The notes below the pieces were generated by a model. The model worked only from the letters and a program-made list of their open reading frames with translations. It was not told the origin of the DNA and did no database searches. DNA of 64,000 nucleotides from CALOCN01 sp942491735. GTDB lineage: Bacteria; Eisenbacteria; RBG-16-71-46; JABDJR01. The stretch lies in NCBI GenBank assembly GCA_942491735.1, contig CALOCN010000014.1, positions 1,984,001 through 2,048,000 of the forward strand, in the 5' to 3' direction. Each line of letters starts with the position of its first letter. The stretch's first letter is position 1. Below, piece by piece: positions 50,967-60,064 of this stretch. Both the position numbers and the translations under genes were made by a program.

Positions 50967-52498
50967 GCCGTCCCGATCACGTACAGCGCCTGGGCAGTGC
51001 GCTCGGCTGGAGCGTGGCTGCCCGCGTGGCGCGGGTCCTGCTGGGTCTGGTCGGCTCCATCCTGGTGGTGCGGGGTCTGGGCATGCACGAGTACGGCATC
51101 CTTGCCGTCATCCGCAACGTGCTCGCCTTCCTGCTCATTCTGGTCGGGGCGGGACTGAGCCAGGGAATCCTGCGCTACCTGCATCTCTGGCGACGGGATC
51201 CCGATCGTCGCCCCGGTCGCACGGTGGGGTTCATCATCCTCATCCAGGTCCTCCTGTGGGCCGCGGTCCTGCTTGTGTTCTGGATCGGTCAGCCGTTGCT
51301 GCAACGCATGACCGGAGAGCTGGCCGCCGGTTTCCTGTTGCTGGGGGTCGCCCTGCTCCTCCCGGAAGTGGTGGGAGCCACGGTGACCCAGGTCGCCAAC
51401 GCGCTCTACGACGCTCGCGGGGTGAGCTTTGCCATTGCCGCGTCGTCGTTGCTCTATGTCGGCCTGGTCGCGGTCCTGCTCGATCGGGGTCTGGGAATCA
51501 CCGGAGTGCTCCTGGCCACCGGGGCGGCCCAGATGTTGTTGCTGGTGCTGCTCCTGTTCCGGGTACGAAGCCAGATGGCCAAGCCGGAGGATCCGGAGGA
51601 GGCCGCGCCCGCCGCGGTGGAGCTGCGGGACGCGTTCCGCTACTCGCTGCCGTTCCTGGCCATCGGGATCCTCAACCTCATTACCTGGCGTCAAAGCGAG
51701 GTGCTCTTCCTGGGATGGTTTCGCACCGCGGGGGAGGCCGGAATCTTCGATCTGGCCTACCGGCTGCCGCAGATGATCCTGGAGTTCGTGCCCGGGGCCA
51801 TCTGGCCCCTGGTCATGGCCGGTTTCGCCGAGGTCTACACCCGGGATCCACGCGCCTTGCAGCGCGCCACGGCCGCGTACTATAAACTGCTGTTCCTTCT
51901 CGTCGCCCCCATGGCGGTAGGAGGGGTCCTTACCGGGGATCTGGCGGTGCGGTTCCTCTATGGGGGCTCCTACGATCTCACCGGGACCGTGTGCCAGATC
52001 CTCTTCTTCGTGTTTGGAATCTCGTTCTTGACCACCCCCCTCGGGATGGTGTTCTACGTCCTGGAAAGGTCCCGATTGGCGCTGGCCATCATCTCGGTTA
52101 CCGCGACCCTCAACCTCGGTCTGGACCTGCTCCTCATACCCCGCTACGGGGTGGCGGGGGCGGTGGTGCCGGTCTGTGTCGTGATGGCGCTGTCGCCGGC
52201 CATCTACACCGTCGTCCTGCGCAGGATCGGGGTGCGGATCCTCATTCCGTGGGGGTTCCTGGCCCGGGTCTACGCCGCGGCGGCAGGGATGCTCGTCCTG
52301 TGGCCGCTGAGGGATCGGATCGGCAGCCCATGGGAGCTCGCGTTCCTGGTACTGGCCGGGATGGTTCTGTTCCTGGTCGGGATCCGGATCTTCCGGGTGG
52401 TGGGACCCGAGGAACAGGAGTTGTTTGAACGGGCCAATTTCCCGGCCTGGAAGCGGCTGTCCCCCATCCTGGCGGGCAGGGGAGGGCGTCCCTCATGA
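50963..52498 (+). CDS. Polysaccharide flippase (Wzx-like)
   Basis: A 511-residue MOP-superfamily membrane protein with about 12-14 helices. It begins RLGSALGWSVAARVARVLLG, followed by GLGMHEYGILAVIRNVLAFL, the standard Wzx/oligosaccharide flippase opening. It should flip the lipid-linked repeat to the periplasm for polymerisation. GTG at 50963 overlaps the upstream stop, and its own stop overlaps the next ATG. Confidence 0.87.
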   Translation: MSRPDHVQRLGSALGWSVAARVARVLLGLVGSILVVRGLGMHEYGILAVIRNVLAFLLILVGAGLSQGILRYLHLWRRDPDRRPGRTVGFIILIQVLLWAAVLLVFWIGQPLLQRMTGELAAGFLLLGVALLLPEVVGATVTQVANALYDARGVSFAIAASSLLYVGLVAVLLDRGLGITGVLLATGAAQMLLLVLLLFRVRSQMAKPEDPEEAAPAAVELRDAFRYSLPFLAIGILNLITWRQSEVLFLGWFRTAGEAGIFDLAYRLPQMILEFVPGAIWPLVMAGFAEVYTRDPRALQRATAAYYKLLFLLVAPMAVGGVLTGDLAVRFLYGGSYDLTGTVCQILFFVFGISFLTTPLGMVFYVLERSRLALAIISVTATLNLGLDLLLIPRYGVAGAVVPVCVVMALSPAIYTVVLRRIGVRILIPWGFLARVYAAAAGMLVLWPLRDRIGSPWELAFLVLAGMVLFLVGIRIFRVVGPEEQELFERANFPAWKRLSPILAGRGGRPS

Positions 52499-53382
52499 GC
52501 GTCGAAGCGTCCGTCACGGGACTCAGCGTGATCATCCCGGCCTACAACGAGGCGGGAGCCATCGGCGATACCCTGGATGAATTGGCCACGCATCTGGCGC
52601 GTCTCGAGATGCCGTGGGAAGTGGTGGTGGTGGACGACGCATCGACCGACGAGACCGCCGCGGTGCTCTCCGGTCGCCCGGACATCACGCTCTGTCGTCA
52701 TCCCAAGAACCGGGGTTACGGTGCCTCGCTCCGCACCGGGATCGCCGCGACCCGGTACGAACTGTGTCTCTTCTACGACGCCGACGGACAATTCGATCCG
52801 GCCGACATCCCGGCCCTCCTCGCCGGAGCCGCCGAAGCCGACATGGCCACCGGGATGCGGGGGAAGGGGTCCGATGCGCCGCTTCTGCGCCGCCCGGGAA
52901 AGAAGATCCTCTCCTGGACCGCGAACTACCTGGCCAAGGAAACGATTCCCGATCTCAACTGCGGCTATCGCGTGGTGCGCCGTCCGGTACTGGAGCGCTA
53001 CCAGCACCTTCTGCCGGAGGGTTTCTCCGCGTCGACCACCCTGACCCTGCTCCTGCTCAAGGGGGGACACGGCGTCAACTGGGTGCCGGTGACCATTCGC
53101 CGCCGCCAGGGCTCGGCCAGTACGGTGAGCATCTTCTCGGACGGGTTCGATACCCTGCTCCTGATCGTGCGCCTCATCACCCTCCTGGATCCGCTGCGGG
53201 TCTTTCTCCCCGCCAGCGGGCTCATGATGTCCGGGGCAGTGCTGTGGGGCGGCATCTACTTCCGCAAGAGCGGCACCATCTCCATGGCCACCCTTTTTCT
53301 TCTCATCTCGGCCGTTCTGACCTTTCTCATCGGGCTGCTGGCCGATCAGGTGGCCGCCCTGCGACGGGAAACCCACCGCTGA
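52495..53382 (+). CDS. Membrane-anchored family 2 glycosyltransferase (DPM1/GtrB-like)
   Basis: A 295-residue protein: a GT2 domain about 1-230 (LSVIIPAYNEAGAIGDTLDE, VVVVDDASTDET, LFYDADGQFDPADI) and two C-terminal helices (about 240-290). This layout is that of polyprenyl-phosphate glycosyltransferases, which load a sugar on undecaprenyl phosphate for use outside by GT-C enzymes. Two GT-C-like genes lie in this locus, so the pairing makes sense. Stop overlaps the amidotransferase start (TGATG). Confidence 0.85.
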   Translation: MSVEASVTGLSVIIPAYNEAGAIGDTLDELATHLARLEMPWEVVVVDDASTDETAAVLSGRPDITLCRHPKNRGYGASLRTGIAATRYELCLFYDADGQFDPADIPALLAGAAEADMATGMRGKGSDAPLLRRPGKKILSWTANYLAKETIPDLNCGYRVVRRPVLERYQHLLPEGFSASTTLTLLLLKGGHGVNWVPVTIRRRQGSASTVSIFSDGFDTLLLIVRLITLLDPLRVFLPASGLMMSGAVLWGGIYFRKSGTISMATLFLLISAVLTFLIGLLADQVAALRRETHR

Positions 53383-55328
53383 TGTGCGGCATCGCCGGAT
53401 TCCTGGAGCGGGAACGGGAGAGACGCCCGGACCCGGATGCGCTGCGCCGGATGGTGGAGATCATCCACCATCGCGGCCCCGACGACGGGGGGTGCGTCAC
53501 GGTGGGACCGGCCGCCCTCGGGATGCGCCGCCTCGCCATCATCGATCTCGACGGAGGGGCGCAGCCCATGTCCGACGAGAGCGGGACGGCGTGGATCGTG
53601 TTCAACGGCGAGATCTACAACTTCCGGGAGCTGGCCCGGGAGCTGGAGGCGGAGGGCGTCCCCCTGCGCACCCATTCCGACACCGAGGTGCTGCTCAAGC
53701 TGTTCCTGACCCGGGGCCCCGAGTGCGTCCGGGATCTCAACGGGATGTTCGCCTTTGCCGCCTACGATCGTCGCCAGGACCTCTTCCTGTTGGCCCGGGA
53801 CCGGTTGGGCATCAAGCCGCTCTTCTATCGCAGTACCCCGGAACGGCTCTGGTTCGGTTCCGAGCTCAAGACGATCCTCGCCGATCCCCGCGTCCCCCGT
53901 GAACTGGACCCCCAGTCCCTGCACGATTTCCTTGCCTTCAACTACATGCCGGCCCCGGAAACCGCGATCCGGGGGGTGCGCCAGTTGCTCCCCGGTCACC
54001 GGTTGATCGTGCAACACGGGGCAGAGCGCACCGAACCCTTCTGGGAGCTCTCCTACGAGACCGAGGAGGGGCGCAGCGAGGACTACTGGGTGGAGGCGGT
54101 GCGGGACGGGCTGGAGGCCGCGGTCCGCCGGCGCCTTGTCGCCGATGTGCCGTTCGGGGCCTTTCTTTCCGGGGGGATCGATTCGAGCGCGGTGGTCGCC
54201 TTCATGGCCCGGCACCTCGACCGCCCGGTCAAGACCTTCTCCATCGGGTTCGACGAACCCAGCTACTCCGAGTTGCCCCAGGCCCGGGTGGCCGCACGGG
54301 AGTTCGGCACCGAGCACCACGAGCTGGTGGTGAGTCCGGACGTGGCCGATCTGGTCCCGCGTCTGGTCTGGCAATCGGACGAGCCTTCCGCGGATTCCTC
54401 GGCCATCCCCGTCTACTACGTTTCGCAGTTGGCCCGGGAGCACGTCACCATGGCGCTCTCCGGCGACGGGGGAGACGAGCTGTTCGCGGGCTACGAGACC
54501 TATCAGGCCTATCAGTGGCGGGACCGCTATCGCCGGGTTCCGCAGTTCCTGCGCCGGGGAGTGATCGCACCGCTGGTCCGGGCCATCCCTCCGTCCTCGC
54601 GCAAGGTCTCCCTGGAGTTCAAGGCCAAGCGGTTCGTCCACGGCGCGGAGCTGTCCATGGAACGCGCCCACTATTCCTGGCGCAACATCCTCGATGACGC
54701 GGCGCGGCGCGGGCTCTACACCGATGCTTTTGCCGGGTCCTTTGCCCCGCTCGACTCCTTTCGTTTCTACGAGGAGCATTTCCGGGAGTCGCAGGAGTGG
54801 AGCCCCATCAACCGCTTGCTCCATGTGGACACGCGCTTCTATCTTCCCAACGACATGCTGGTGAAGGTCGACCGCATGTCCATGGCCGTATCGCTGGAGG
54901 CCCGGGTGCCGTTCCTGGATCACGAGCTGGTGGAACTCGCCGCCCGGATTCCGGAGTCCATCAAGTTCAAGAACCGGGAGAAGAAAGCACTGCTCAGGAA
55001 GGCATTGCGCGGCGTGGTTCCGGACAGACTGCTCGACGCGCCCAAGAAGGGATTCAACGTGCCGATTCCGGTTTGGCTCCGGGGCCCCCTGCGACCGCTG
55101 GTCGAGGAGGAACTGGGCGAGAGGCGGCAGCGGGAGCTGGGTCTGTTCCGACCCGAGGCGGTGCGGACCCTTCTCGACGAACACCTGACCGGCCGGCGGG
55201 ATCGCTCGTTCGAGCTGTGGGGTCTGCTCACCTTTACCCTGTGGCACGGCCTGTACATCGAGGGGGACGGGTTCGGCTACGCGCAGCAACCGTCCGTTCC
55301 CGCACGCATGGTGGAGGGGGGAGAATGA
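53382..55328 (+). CDS. asnB: Asparagine-synthase-like amidotransferase
   Basis: A 648-residue protein with a class II glutaminase domain (MCGIAGFL, nucleophile Cys2, and HRGPDDGG and FNGEIYNF) and a C-terminal AsnB-type synthetase domain (AFLSGGIDSSAVV pyrophosphate loop, LSGDGGDELFAGYETY). It could make asparagine, but such enzymes in polysaccharide loci often amidate a uronic acid or another sugar carboxylate. Length is typical for the longer locus-associated group. It overlaps its neighbours at both ends. Confidence 0.85.
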   Translation: MCGIAGFLERERERRPDPDALRRMVEIIHHRGPDDGGCVTVGPAALGMRRLAIIDLDGGAQPMSDESGTAWIVFNGEIYNFRELARELEAEGVPLRTHSDTEVLLKLFLTRGPECVRDLNGMFAFAAYDRRQDLFLLARDRLGIKPLFYRSTPERLWFGSELKTILADPRVPRELDPQSLHDFLAFNYMPAPETAIRGVRQLLPGHRLIVQHGAERTEPFWELSYETEEGRSEDYWVEAVRDGLEAAVRRRLVADVPFGAFLSGGIDSSAVVAFMARHLDRPVKTFSIGFDEPSYSELPQARVAAREFGTEHHELVVSPDVADLVPRLVWQSDEPSADSSAIPVYYVSQLAREHVTMALSGDGGDELFAGYETYQAYQWRDRYRRVPQFLRRGVIAPLVRAIPPSSRKVSLEFKAKRFVHGAELSMERAHYSWRNILDDAARRGLYTDAFAGSFAPLDSFRFYEEHFRESQEWSPINRLLHVDTRFYLPNDMLVKVDRMSMAVSLEARVPFLDHELVELAARIPESIKFKNREKKALLRKALRGVVPDRLLDAPKKGFNVPIPVWLRGPLRPLVEEELGERRQRELGLFRPEAVRTLLDEHLTGRRDRSFELWGLLTFTLWHGLYIEGDGFGYAQQPSVPARMVEGGE

Positions 55329-56311
55329 ATCGGCGTTGGCTGATTGCTCTGGGTCTGCTGGTCACCGTGATCAGCCTCTACATCGCGTTCCGGGGGATTC
55401 ACTACCAGGAACTCTTCGATGTGTTCGGAACCATCGACTACATCTGGACGATCCCCATCGTGGGCTCGACCCTCCTCTCCATCTGGATCCGGTCCTATCG
55501 CTGGAAGTTCATGCTCGAGCCGATCAAGAAGGTGGCAACGAGCGAGGCGTACTGCGCCACCATGATCGGCTTCATGGCCAACAACGTGCTCCCCATGCGA
55601 CTGGGCGAGCTGGTGCGGGCCTACAGCATCGGGCGCACCGCCGGGGTCTCCAAGAGCACGGCGTTCGCCACCATCGTGGTGGAACGGGCGTTCGATCTCC
55701 TGGCCCTGCTGCTGTTCCTGGCCGTGATGCTGTTGCGCTACTCGCTGGCCCCCTGGGTGCAGGCGGCGGGGTATGTCGCCCTGGCCATCTGCCTGGTCAT
55801 GTTCGTGGTCATGATGCTCTTTCGCTGGAAACGCCATTGGTTGCTCTCCATCATTGCCTTCTTCATCCGGCCGTTGCCCCCGGCGTTGCGGGAGAAGGTG
55901 AACGGGTTGGTGAGTCGGTTCCTGGACGGCCTCGAGGTGCTCTCCCGCGGACATCACCTCCTGTGGATCGCCTTTCTCTCCCTCCTGACCTGGGTCGCCA
56001 TGGCGGGGAGCTTCTTCTTCACCAACGTGGCCTTCGATCTTGCCATTCCGCCGCACTCCTCGATCGTCATGGTGGTGGTGTGTGCCCTGGCGGTGATGCT
56101 CCCGTCCGGGCCCGGGTTCGTCGGGACCTTCGAGGTGGGGGCCAAGTACGGGCTGTTGCTGTTCGGGGTTTCCGAGAGCGTGGCCCTGAGCTATGCGCTC
56201 TACTATCACGCGGTGCAGTTCCTTCCCTTGACCCTGCTCGGGCTCTATCACCTTTGGCGCCAGAACTTCTCGCTCCGCCGCGCCATGGAGGACGACGGGG
56301 AGGGAGCGTGA
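55325..56311 (+). CDS. UPF0104 / LPG-synthase-TM-like membrane protein
   Basis: A 328-residue protein with about eight helices. It starts RRWLIALGLLVTVISLYIAF and has the family core SYRWKFMLEPIKKV, ANNVLPMRLGELVRAYSIG and IVVERAFDLLALL. The family includes MprF transmembrane parts and AglD-like proteins, and occurs often in glycan loci, possibly as a lipid or isoprenoid carrier helper. The true function is not established. ATGA overlap with asnB, and overlap with the next start. Confidence 0.8.
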   Translation: MNRRWLIALGLLVTVISLYIAFRGIHYQELFDVFGTIDYIWTIPIVGSTLLSIWIRSYRWKFMLEPIKKVATSEAYCATMIGFMANNVLPMRLGELVRAYSIGRTAGVSKSTAFATIVVERAFDLLALLLFLAVMLLRYSLAPWVQAAGYVALAICLVMFVVMMLFRWKRHWLLSIIAFFIRPLPPALREKVNGLVSRFLDGLEVLSRGHHLLWIAFLSLLTWVAMAGSFFFTNVAFDLAIPPHSSIVMVVVCALAVMLPSGPGFVGTFEVGAKYGLLLFGVSESVALSYALYYHAVQFLPLTLLGLYHLWRQNFSLRRAMEDDGEGA

Positions 56312-58827
56312 CGGTTCGGGGGGGAGCGGGACACCGGGCTCCGCTCCTGCTGTTCGTTCTCTTTGCCCTCTGTCTCGTCGGCCTGCTCCGCCCGGTACCG
56401 GTCCCGGACGCGTGGCGGGGTCTGTGTGCCCTGGTCGCGGTGTTCCTCTTCCCCGGGTTGGCGTTGGGGGGGATCCTGCCCCGGGTGCGGGAGCGGGGAC
56501 CCTGGGTGCGCCTCGCCCTGGCCGTCCCGGGTTCGCTCTTCCTGGGGGCGATGGCCGCGCTGGGAGGTGCCCTGTTGGGACTTGCGCCCTTGGTGTTGGG
56601 CGCGGCCACGCTGTTTTGCACCTTTGTCCTCCTCCTGTTCGGTCTGGAGCGGAGTTCGGCTTCGCCCGGTGGCACCGAGGGGCCCTCGGCGAGTCCGGGC
56701 CGGTGGGGTCTCCTCGTTCTTGTGGGCTCGGTGGGACTGGCCCTGTGGAGTGGCGCTCCGACCAGCGCGACGAGCGACGGCCCCGATCACGTCACCACCG
56801 TCAACAACATCCTGCGTACGGGCGATCCCTTTCCGGCCAGTGGGCTGGTTCCATTCGGGGAGATCACCGTCCCGGACCCCCGCAAGGGGACGTATCACGT
56901 GGGGTTGGCGGTGGCTTCGGAGCTGTCCGGAGTCCCTCCGTATCGGCTTTGGCCCAGCGTCCCCGCCGTGGTGGCCCCCTCCTGGTTGGCCCTCCTGGGC
57001 CTGGTCGGGTTGGCACTCGGTCTCTGCTCCGGTCGGGCCGCGGTGGCCATGGGGCTGGGCGCCGTCTTCCTGGGCGGGTACGGAACGCCGTGGATGACCC
57101 GGATCGGCTATGGCGCCCACATGGGATACGTGACGGCATTGGCCGCGACCTGGACCTTCCTGGAGGCGGTGCGGACGGGGCGCCGATCCTGGATCGTGGC
57201 CACGGGGGTGTTGGGTGCGGTCTCGGGTTGCATTCACCCCATGGCGCCGTTCTTCCTGTTGGTGCCCGCCGTGGGGGTCCTGCTGGGAACCGGTGGCGAC
57301 TCGAGGTCGCGGGCCCTGCGCACCCTGACCCTTGTCGTCGGGCTGCTCCTTCCCGTGGCGGCCTGGCGTTGGAGCCAACTGAGCGGCGACCCCAATCCGC
57401 TCCACCTCCAGGTCATGCCGGTGTTCGGTCTGGCCGAGGGATGGAGCGTGCTGTGGCCGGGCGAACTCATTCGCCTTCTGGGGGGAATCGGTCTCCTGGG
57501 GGTGGGGCTGCTCCCTTTCCTTTGGCGACGGTTTCCCGCCGGGGCTCCCCGGGCCTGGGTGTTGGCGGCGGCGTTCGGTGGGTTGGGCCCGGTGCTGATC
57601 CCCGGGCTGTTCGATCTGGGGGCACGGTTCACCAGCTCGCTGCCGATCAAACTGGTTGTCCTCGCTCCCTGGATCTTCGTTTTGCCGGTGGCCTTTGCCT
57701 GGACGCGATGGCCGGCGAGGGCCGGAGCGTTGCTGGTCGGGGCTCTTGTCCTTTGGGCGCTTCCCGGTGGGCTATCCCGATTCGAGCCCACCCGGGTGGC
57801 CGGATATCGCCCACCCGCGCTGGCCGAGGCGTTGGCGGTGCTGCGCGCCGAACCCGACACCCTCGTGGTTGTGGCGACGCCTCGGGTCAGTGCCCTGATC
57901 GCGTCCGAAACCCAGCATGATCCGATCACCGTGTACCACCAGCACGGCCATCCGCTGGATTCACACGGGCTTCGGCGTTTGGTGAACCTCGGCATCCTCT
58001 TGGCGCCCCAGACCCGGGATGGGGATCGGTTGGACCTCCTGCGCCGCTCTGGAGCAGACCGCGTGCTGCTGGTCCGGGACCCCCGCGGAGGGGGAGACCA
58101 GGACCTTGCCGTGGGATCCGACCCGGCGTTGTACCCGTCCCGGGTGGCCGCGCTCGAATTCTCCAGCTGGTCCTATCGTGAAGGCGCGGGAACGGACTGG
58201 GGGCTGTGGGGGATGACCACCGGCAGTGGCTTCACCCAGGAACTCCTGGCCACGGCGCCTCCGTCCCCCCCGGTCACGGCATCGGCTCCCGGCCGCCTTG
58301 CGCAGCCGATACCCCGGGAAGAGGGAGAGGCCGAGGGTGTGCGCCTGGTCGCGGTGGAGTTCCCGGACCCGGTACGCGCCGGAGAGCCCATGGATTGCGT
58401 TTTCTGGTGGTCCGGTGAGCAGGTGGATCGGGATCCGGAGGCCCTGGCCGCGGGATGGCCGGTCCAGGCGCACGTGCGGCTCGTGCGGGCCACGGCTCCC
58501 GCTTCGGGATCCAAGCTTGCGCGCCACCTGCGCATGCATCTGGACCGACCGGAGACCCTGGACCGGTACCGCACGCCCGTCCAACCGTTCGCGGGGGCAT
58601 GGCCGAGCCCCGGTTGGCCTGCCCGGGGGGTGGTTGCGGATACCTGCCGGATTCACCTGCCCGCCACCCTGGAGGCGGGGGAGTACCGGCTGTCGATTCG
58701 GGTCCTTGCCCGGAACCTGTTTGAGACGATCGACTTGCGCGACGTGCTCCAGGAGCAGGATCGCTGGTCGGGTCGCACGTTGGCGAGGATCCAGGTCCTT
58801 GCCGCGTGGGGCAACGATGGGACCTGA
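56308..58827 (+). CDS. Large multi-pass membrane protein, possible GT-C enzyme
   Basis: An 839-residue protein. The first roughly 520 residues hold about 12 hydrophobic helices; the last 300 are a soluble, probably periplasmic domain with two beta-rich parts. An early loop carries SATSDGPDHVTT, where the acidic pair could be the active site of a GT-C glycosyltransferase, and this placement suggests an O-antigen-polymerase or sugar-transfer role. No family is certain. GTG overlaps the stop upstream. It ends the first transcription unit; a strong promoter lies 50 nt later. Confidence 0.6.
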   Translation: MTVRGGAGHRAPLLLFVLFALCLVGLLRPVPVPDAWRGLCALVAVFLFPGLALGGILPRVRERGPWVRLALAVPGSLFLGAMAALGGALLGLAPLVLGAATLFCTFVLLLFGLERSSASPGGTEGPSASPGRWGLLVLVGSVGLALWSGAPTSATSDGPDHVTTVNNILRTGDPFPASGLVPFGEITVPDPRKGTYHVGLAVASELSGVPPYRLWPSVPAVVAPSWLALLGLVGLALGLCSGRAAVAMGLGAVFLGGYGTPWMTRIGYGAHMGYVTALAATWTFLEAVRTGRRSWIVATGVLGAVSGCIHPMAPFFLLVPAVGVLLGTGGDSRSRALRTLTLVVGLLLPVAAWRWSQLSGDPNPLHLQVMPVFGLAEGWSVLWPGELIRLLGGIGLLGVGLLPFLWRRFPAGAPRAWVLAAAFGGLGPVLIPGLFDLGARFTSSLPIKLVVLAPWIFVLPVAFAWTRWPARAGALLVGALVLWALPGGLSRFEPTRVAGYRPPALAEALAVLRAEPDTLVVVATPRVSALIASETQHDPITVYHQHGHPLDSHGLRRLVNLGILLAPQTRDGDRLDLLRRSGADRVLLVRDPRGGGDQDLAVGSDPALYPSRVAALEFSSWSYREGAGTDWGLWGMTTGSGFTQELLATAPPSPPVTASAPGRLAQPIPREEGEAEGVRLVAVEFPDPVRAGEPMDCVFWWSGEQVDRDPEALAAGWPVQAHVRLVRATAPASGSKLARHLRMHLDRPETLDRYRTPVQPFAGAWPSPGWPARGVVADTCRIHLPATLEAGEYRLSIRVLARNLFETIDLRDVLQEQDRWSGRTLARIQVLAAWGNDGT

Positions 58828-58877
58828 ACCGGGGCATCCCCTAGGCGCGGGCAGACTTAACAAAAACTTAAAAAGTT

Positions 58878-58906
58878 TTGACGCAAGTCATTGCCCTTGT
58901 TATACT
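58878..58906 (+). promoter_or_regulatory. Strong sigma70-like promoter for the second glycan unit
   Basis: TTGACG at 58878-58883 and TATACT at 58901-58906 with a 17-bp spacer, preceded by an A-rich stretch (AACAAAAACTTAAAAAG) like an UP element. Both boxes are one base from consensus. The predicted start is near 58913. The A/T content differs sharply from the surroundings. Confidence 0.75.
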
Positions 58907-58912
58907 TTCCTT

Positions 58913-59097
58913 CGTGCTGTCACAGGAATGAGATTGGTCTCATCAACCTCGTTCTACTCCTCACTGGGAACTTTCGATGCTGTCCGGAGGTGCTTCCCAG
59001 ACTCCACTTGCTACACACCGTGCAACCTGCTTTCAGTCCGTCCTCACGGAGTAAGACGCCGTGCTGCCATCCGACGACGACCCAGTCGGCCTTTTTT
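58913..59097 (+). ncRNA. Structured leader RNA with terminator-like end
   Basis: About 185 nt after the strong promoter with ordered hairpins: ATGAGA TTGG TCTCAT (58928-58943), CTGGGAA/TTCCCAG (58964-58970 with 58994-59000), TCCGT CCTC ACGGA (59037-59050), and CCGAC/GTCGG (59071-59089) followed by CCTTTTTT (to 59097). The last is terminator-like. An overlapping outer pairing, GACGCCG (59055-59061) with CGGCGTC (59099-59105), would tie up the U-run. This fits a leader attenuator, riboswitch or small RNA. I do not recognise a known class. Confidence 0.45.
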
Positions 59098-59283
59098 CCG
59101 GCGTCATTCGGGATCTCGCTTGATGCGGGGTCAGGGACCGGACTGGATCAACGCCAGAACGGAACCCGGAGTCCCAAGCACCCCTGTGCCATGGGGGCTG
59201 CAGCCTGACGTGAGGGTATCGGGAAGGCCCGATGCCTCGCCCCGGCCACCCGCATCACCCGATCAGCATCGAGCGAGCACCCT
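59098..59283 (+). other. Downstream leader before the priming transferase
   Basis: A further 186 nt without a credible gene. It holds one strong hairpin, GGTATCGGG AAGG CCCGATGCC (59215-59236, with one G-U pair) and a weaker CCCC/GGGG loop near 59180-59196. No clear Shine-Dalgarno precedes the ATG at 59284, so translation initiation may depend on this structure. Confidence 0.35.
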
Positions 59284-60033
59284 ATGTACAAGCCGGCAAA
59301 TCAAGACAGCCAGAGTGGACTCATGCACACGGCCGAGGCATCGGAGACCATCCCCTTGAAACAGAAGTCCGGTGGAGGCAGCTACGATATTCCCGCTCCG
59401 GCCCTGCTGACCGACGAGCGCGAAGACACCCTTTATCTCCGGTACGGGAAACGTGCCCTGGATATCACGGGGTCGGCGGTGGGCCTGCTCCTGCTGCTCC
59501 CGTTTCTCCCGCTCATCGCGTTGGCCATCCGGATTTCCTCGCCCGGCCCCATCCTCTACAAGTCGATCCGCCTGGGTCAGGGGGGGCAGCCATTCGTCTT
59601 CTACAAGTTCCGCAGCATGGTGGACGGTGCCCACGAGTCCCGCAATTTCCTGCTCCACCTCAACGAAGCGGAGGGTCCGGTTTTCAAGATCGCCCGGGAT
59701 CCACGGATCACCCGGGTGGGCCAGTTCCTGCGCCGGACCTCCATTGACGAAATCCCTCAACTGTTGAATGTTCTCCGGGGAGACATGACCCTGGTGGGTC
59801 CCCGCCCACCGATCCCGGAGGAGGTCGAGAAATACGAGCCCTGGCAGCGTCGTCGACTCGACGTCAAACCCGGCATCACCTGCCTGTGGCAGATCTCCGG
59901 TCGCAGCAAACTGGGGTTCGAGGAATGGATGCGTCTCGACATCCAGTACATCCGCAACCAGTCCTTCCTGCTCGACCTGAAGATCCTTCTGCGCACCCTC
60001 CCCGCCGTGATCTCACGCGAAGGCGCCTACTGA
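59284..60033 (+). CDS. Priming sugar-phosphate transferase (PglC/WbaP-type)
   Basis: A 249-residue polyprenyl-phosphate sugar-1-phosphate transferase. The N-terminal 50 residues are polar, followed by the reentrant helix region KRALDITGSAVGLLLLLPFL, then SPGPILYKSIRLG, FYKFRSMVDGA, GPVFKIARDPRITRVGQFLR and TSIDEIPQLLNVLRGDM with VGPRPP. These are the conserved catalytic motifs (the Asp-Glu pair is in IDEIP). It starts each repeat unit on undecaprenyl phosphate. The ATG choice is uncertain since no strong ribosome site is present; ATG at 59323 is the alternative. Confidence 0.88.
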   Translation: MYKPANQDSQSGLMHTAEASETIPLKQKSGGGSYDIPAPALLTDEREDTLYLRYGKRALDITGSAVGLLLLLPFLPLIALAIRISSPGPILYKSIRLGQGGQPFVFYKFRSMVDGAHESRNFLLHLNEAEGPVFKIARDPRITRVGQFLRRTSIDEIPQLLNVLRGDMTLVGPRPPIPEEVEKYEPWQRRRLDVKPGITCLWQISGRSKLGFEEWMRLDIQYIRNQSFLLDLKILLRTLPAVISREGAY

Positions 60034-60064
60034 TCCACCCCCCGGGGGCAGCACGGATTCGTTC

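Noticed and set aside
58922..58934. A 13-base match, inverted, between the leader (ACAGGAATGAGAT) and 63918-63930
   Set aside because: Matches of this length are expected by chance in 64 kb on both strands.
58891..59208. Plus-strand open frame of 105 codons in the leader before the priming transferase
   Set aside because: Begins inside the promoter with a non-ATG codon, lacks a ribosome site and has no protein-like pattern; the hairpins explain the region better.
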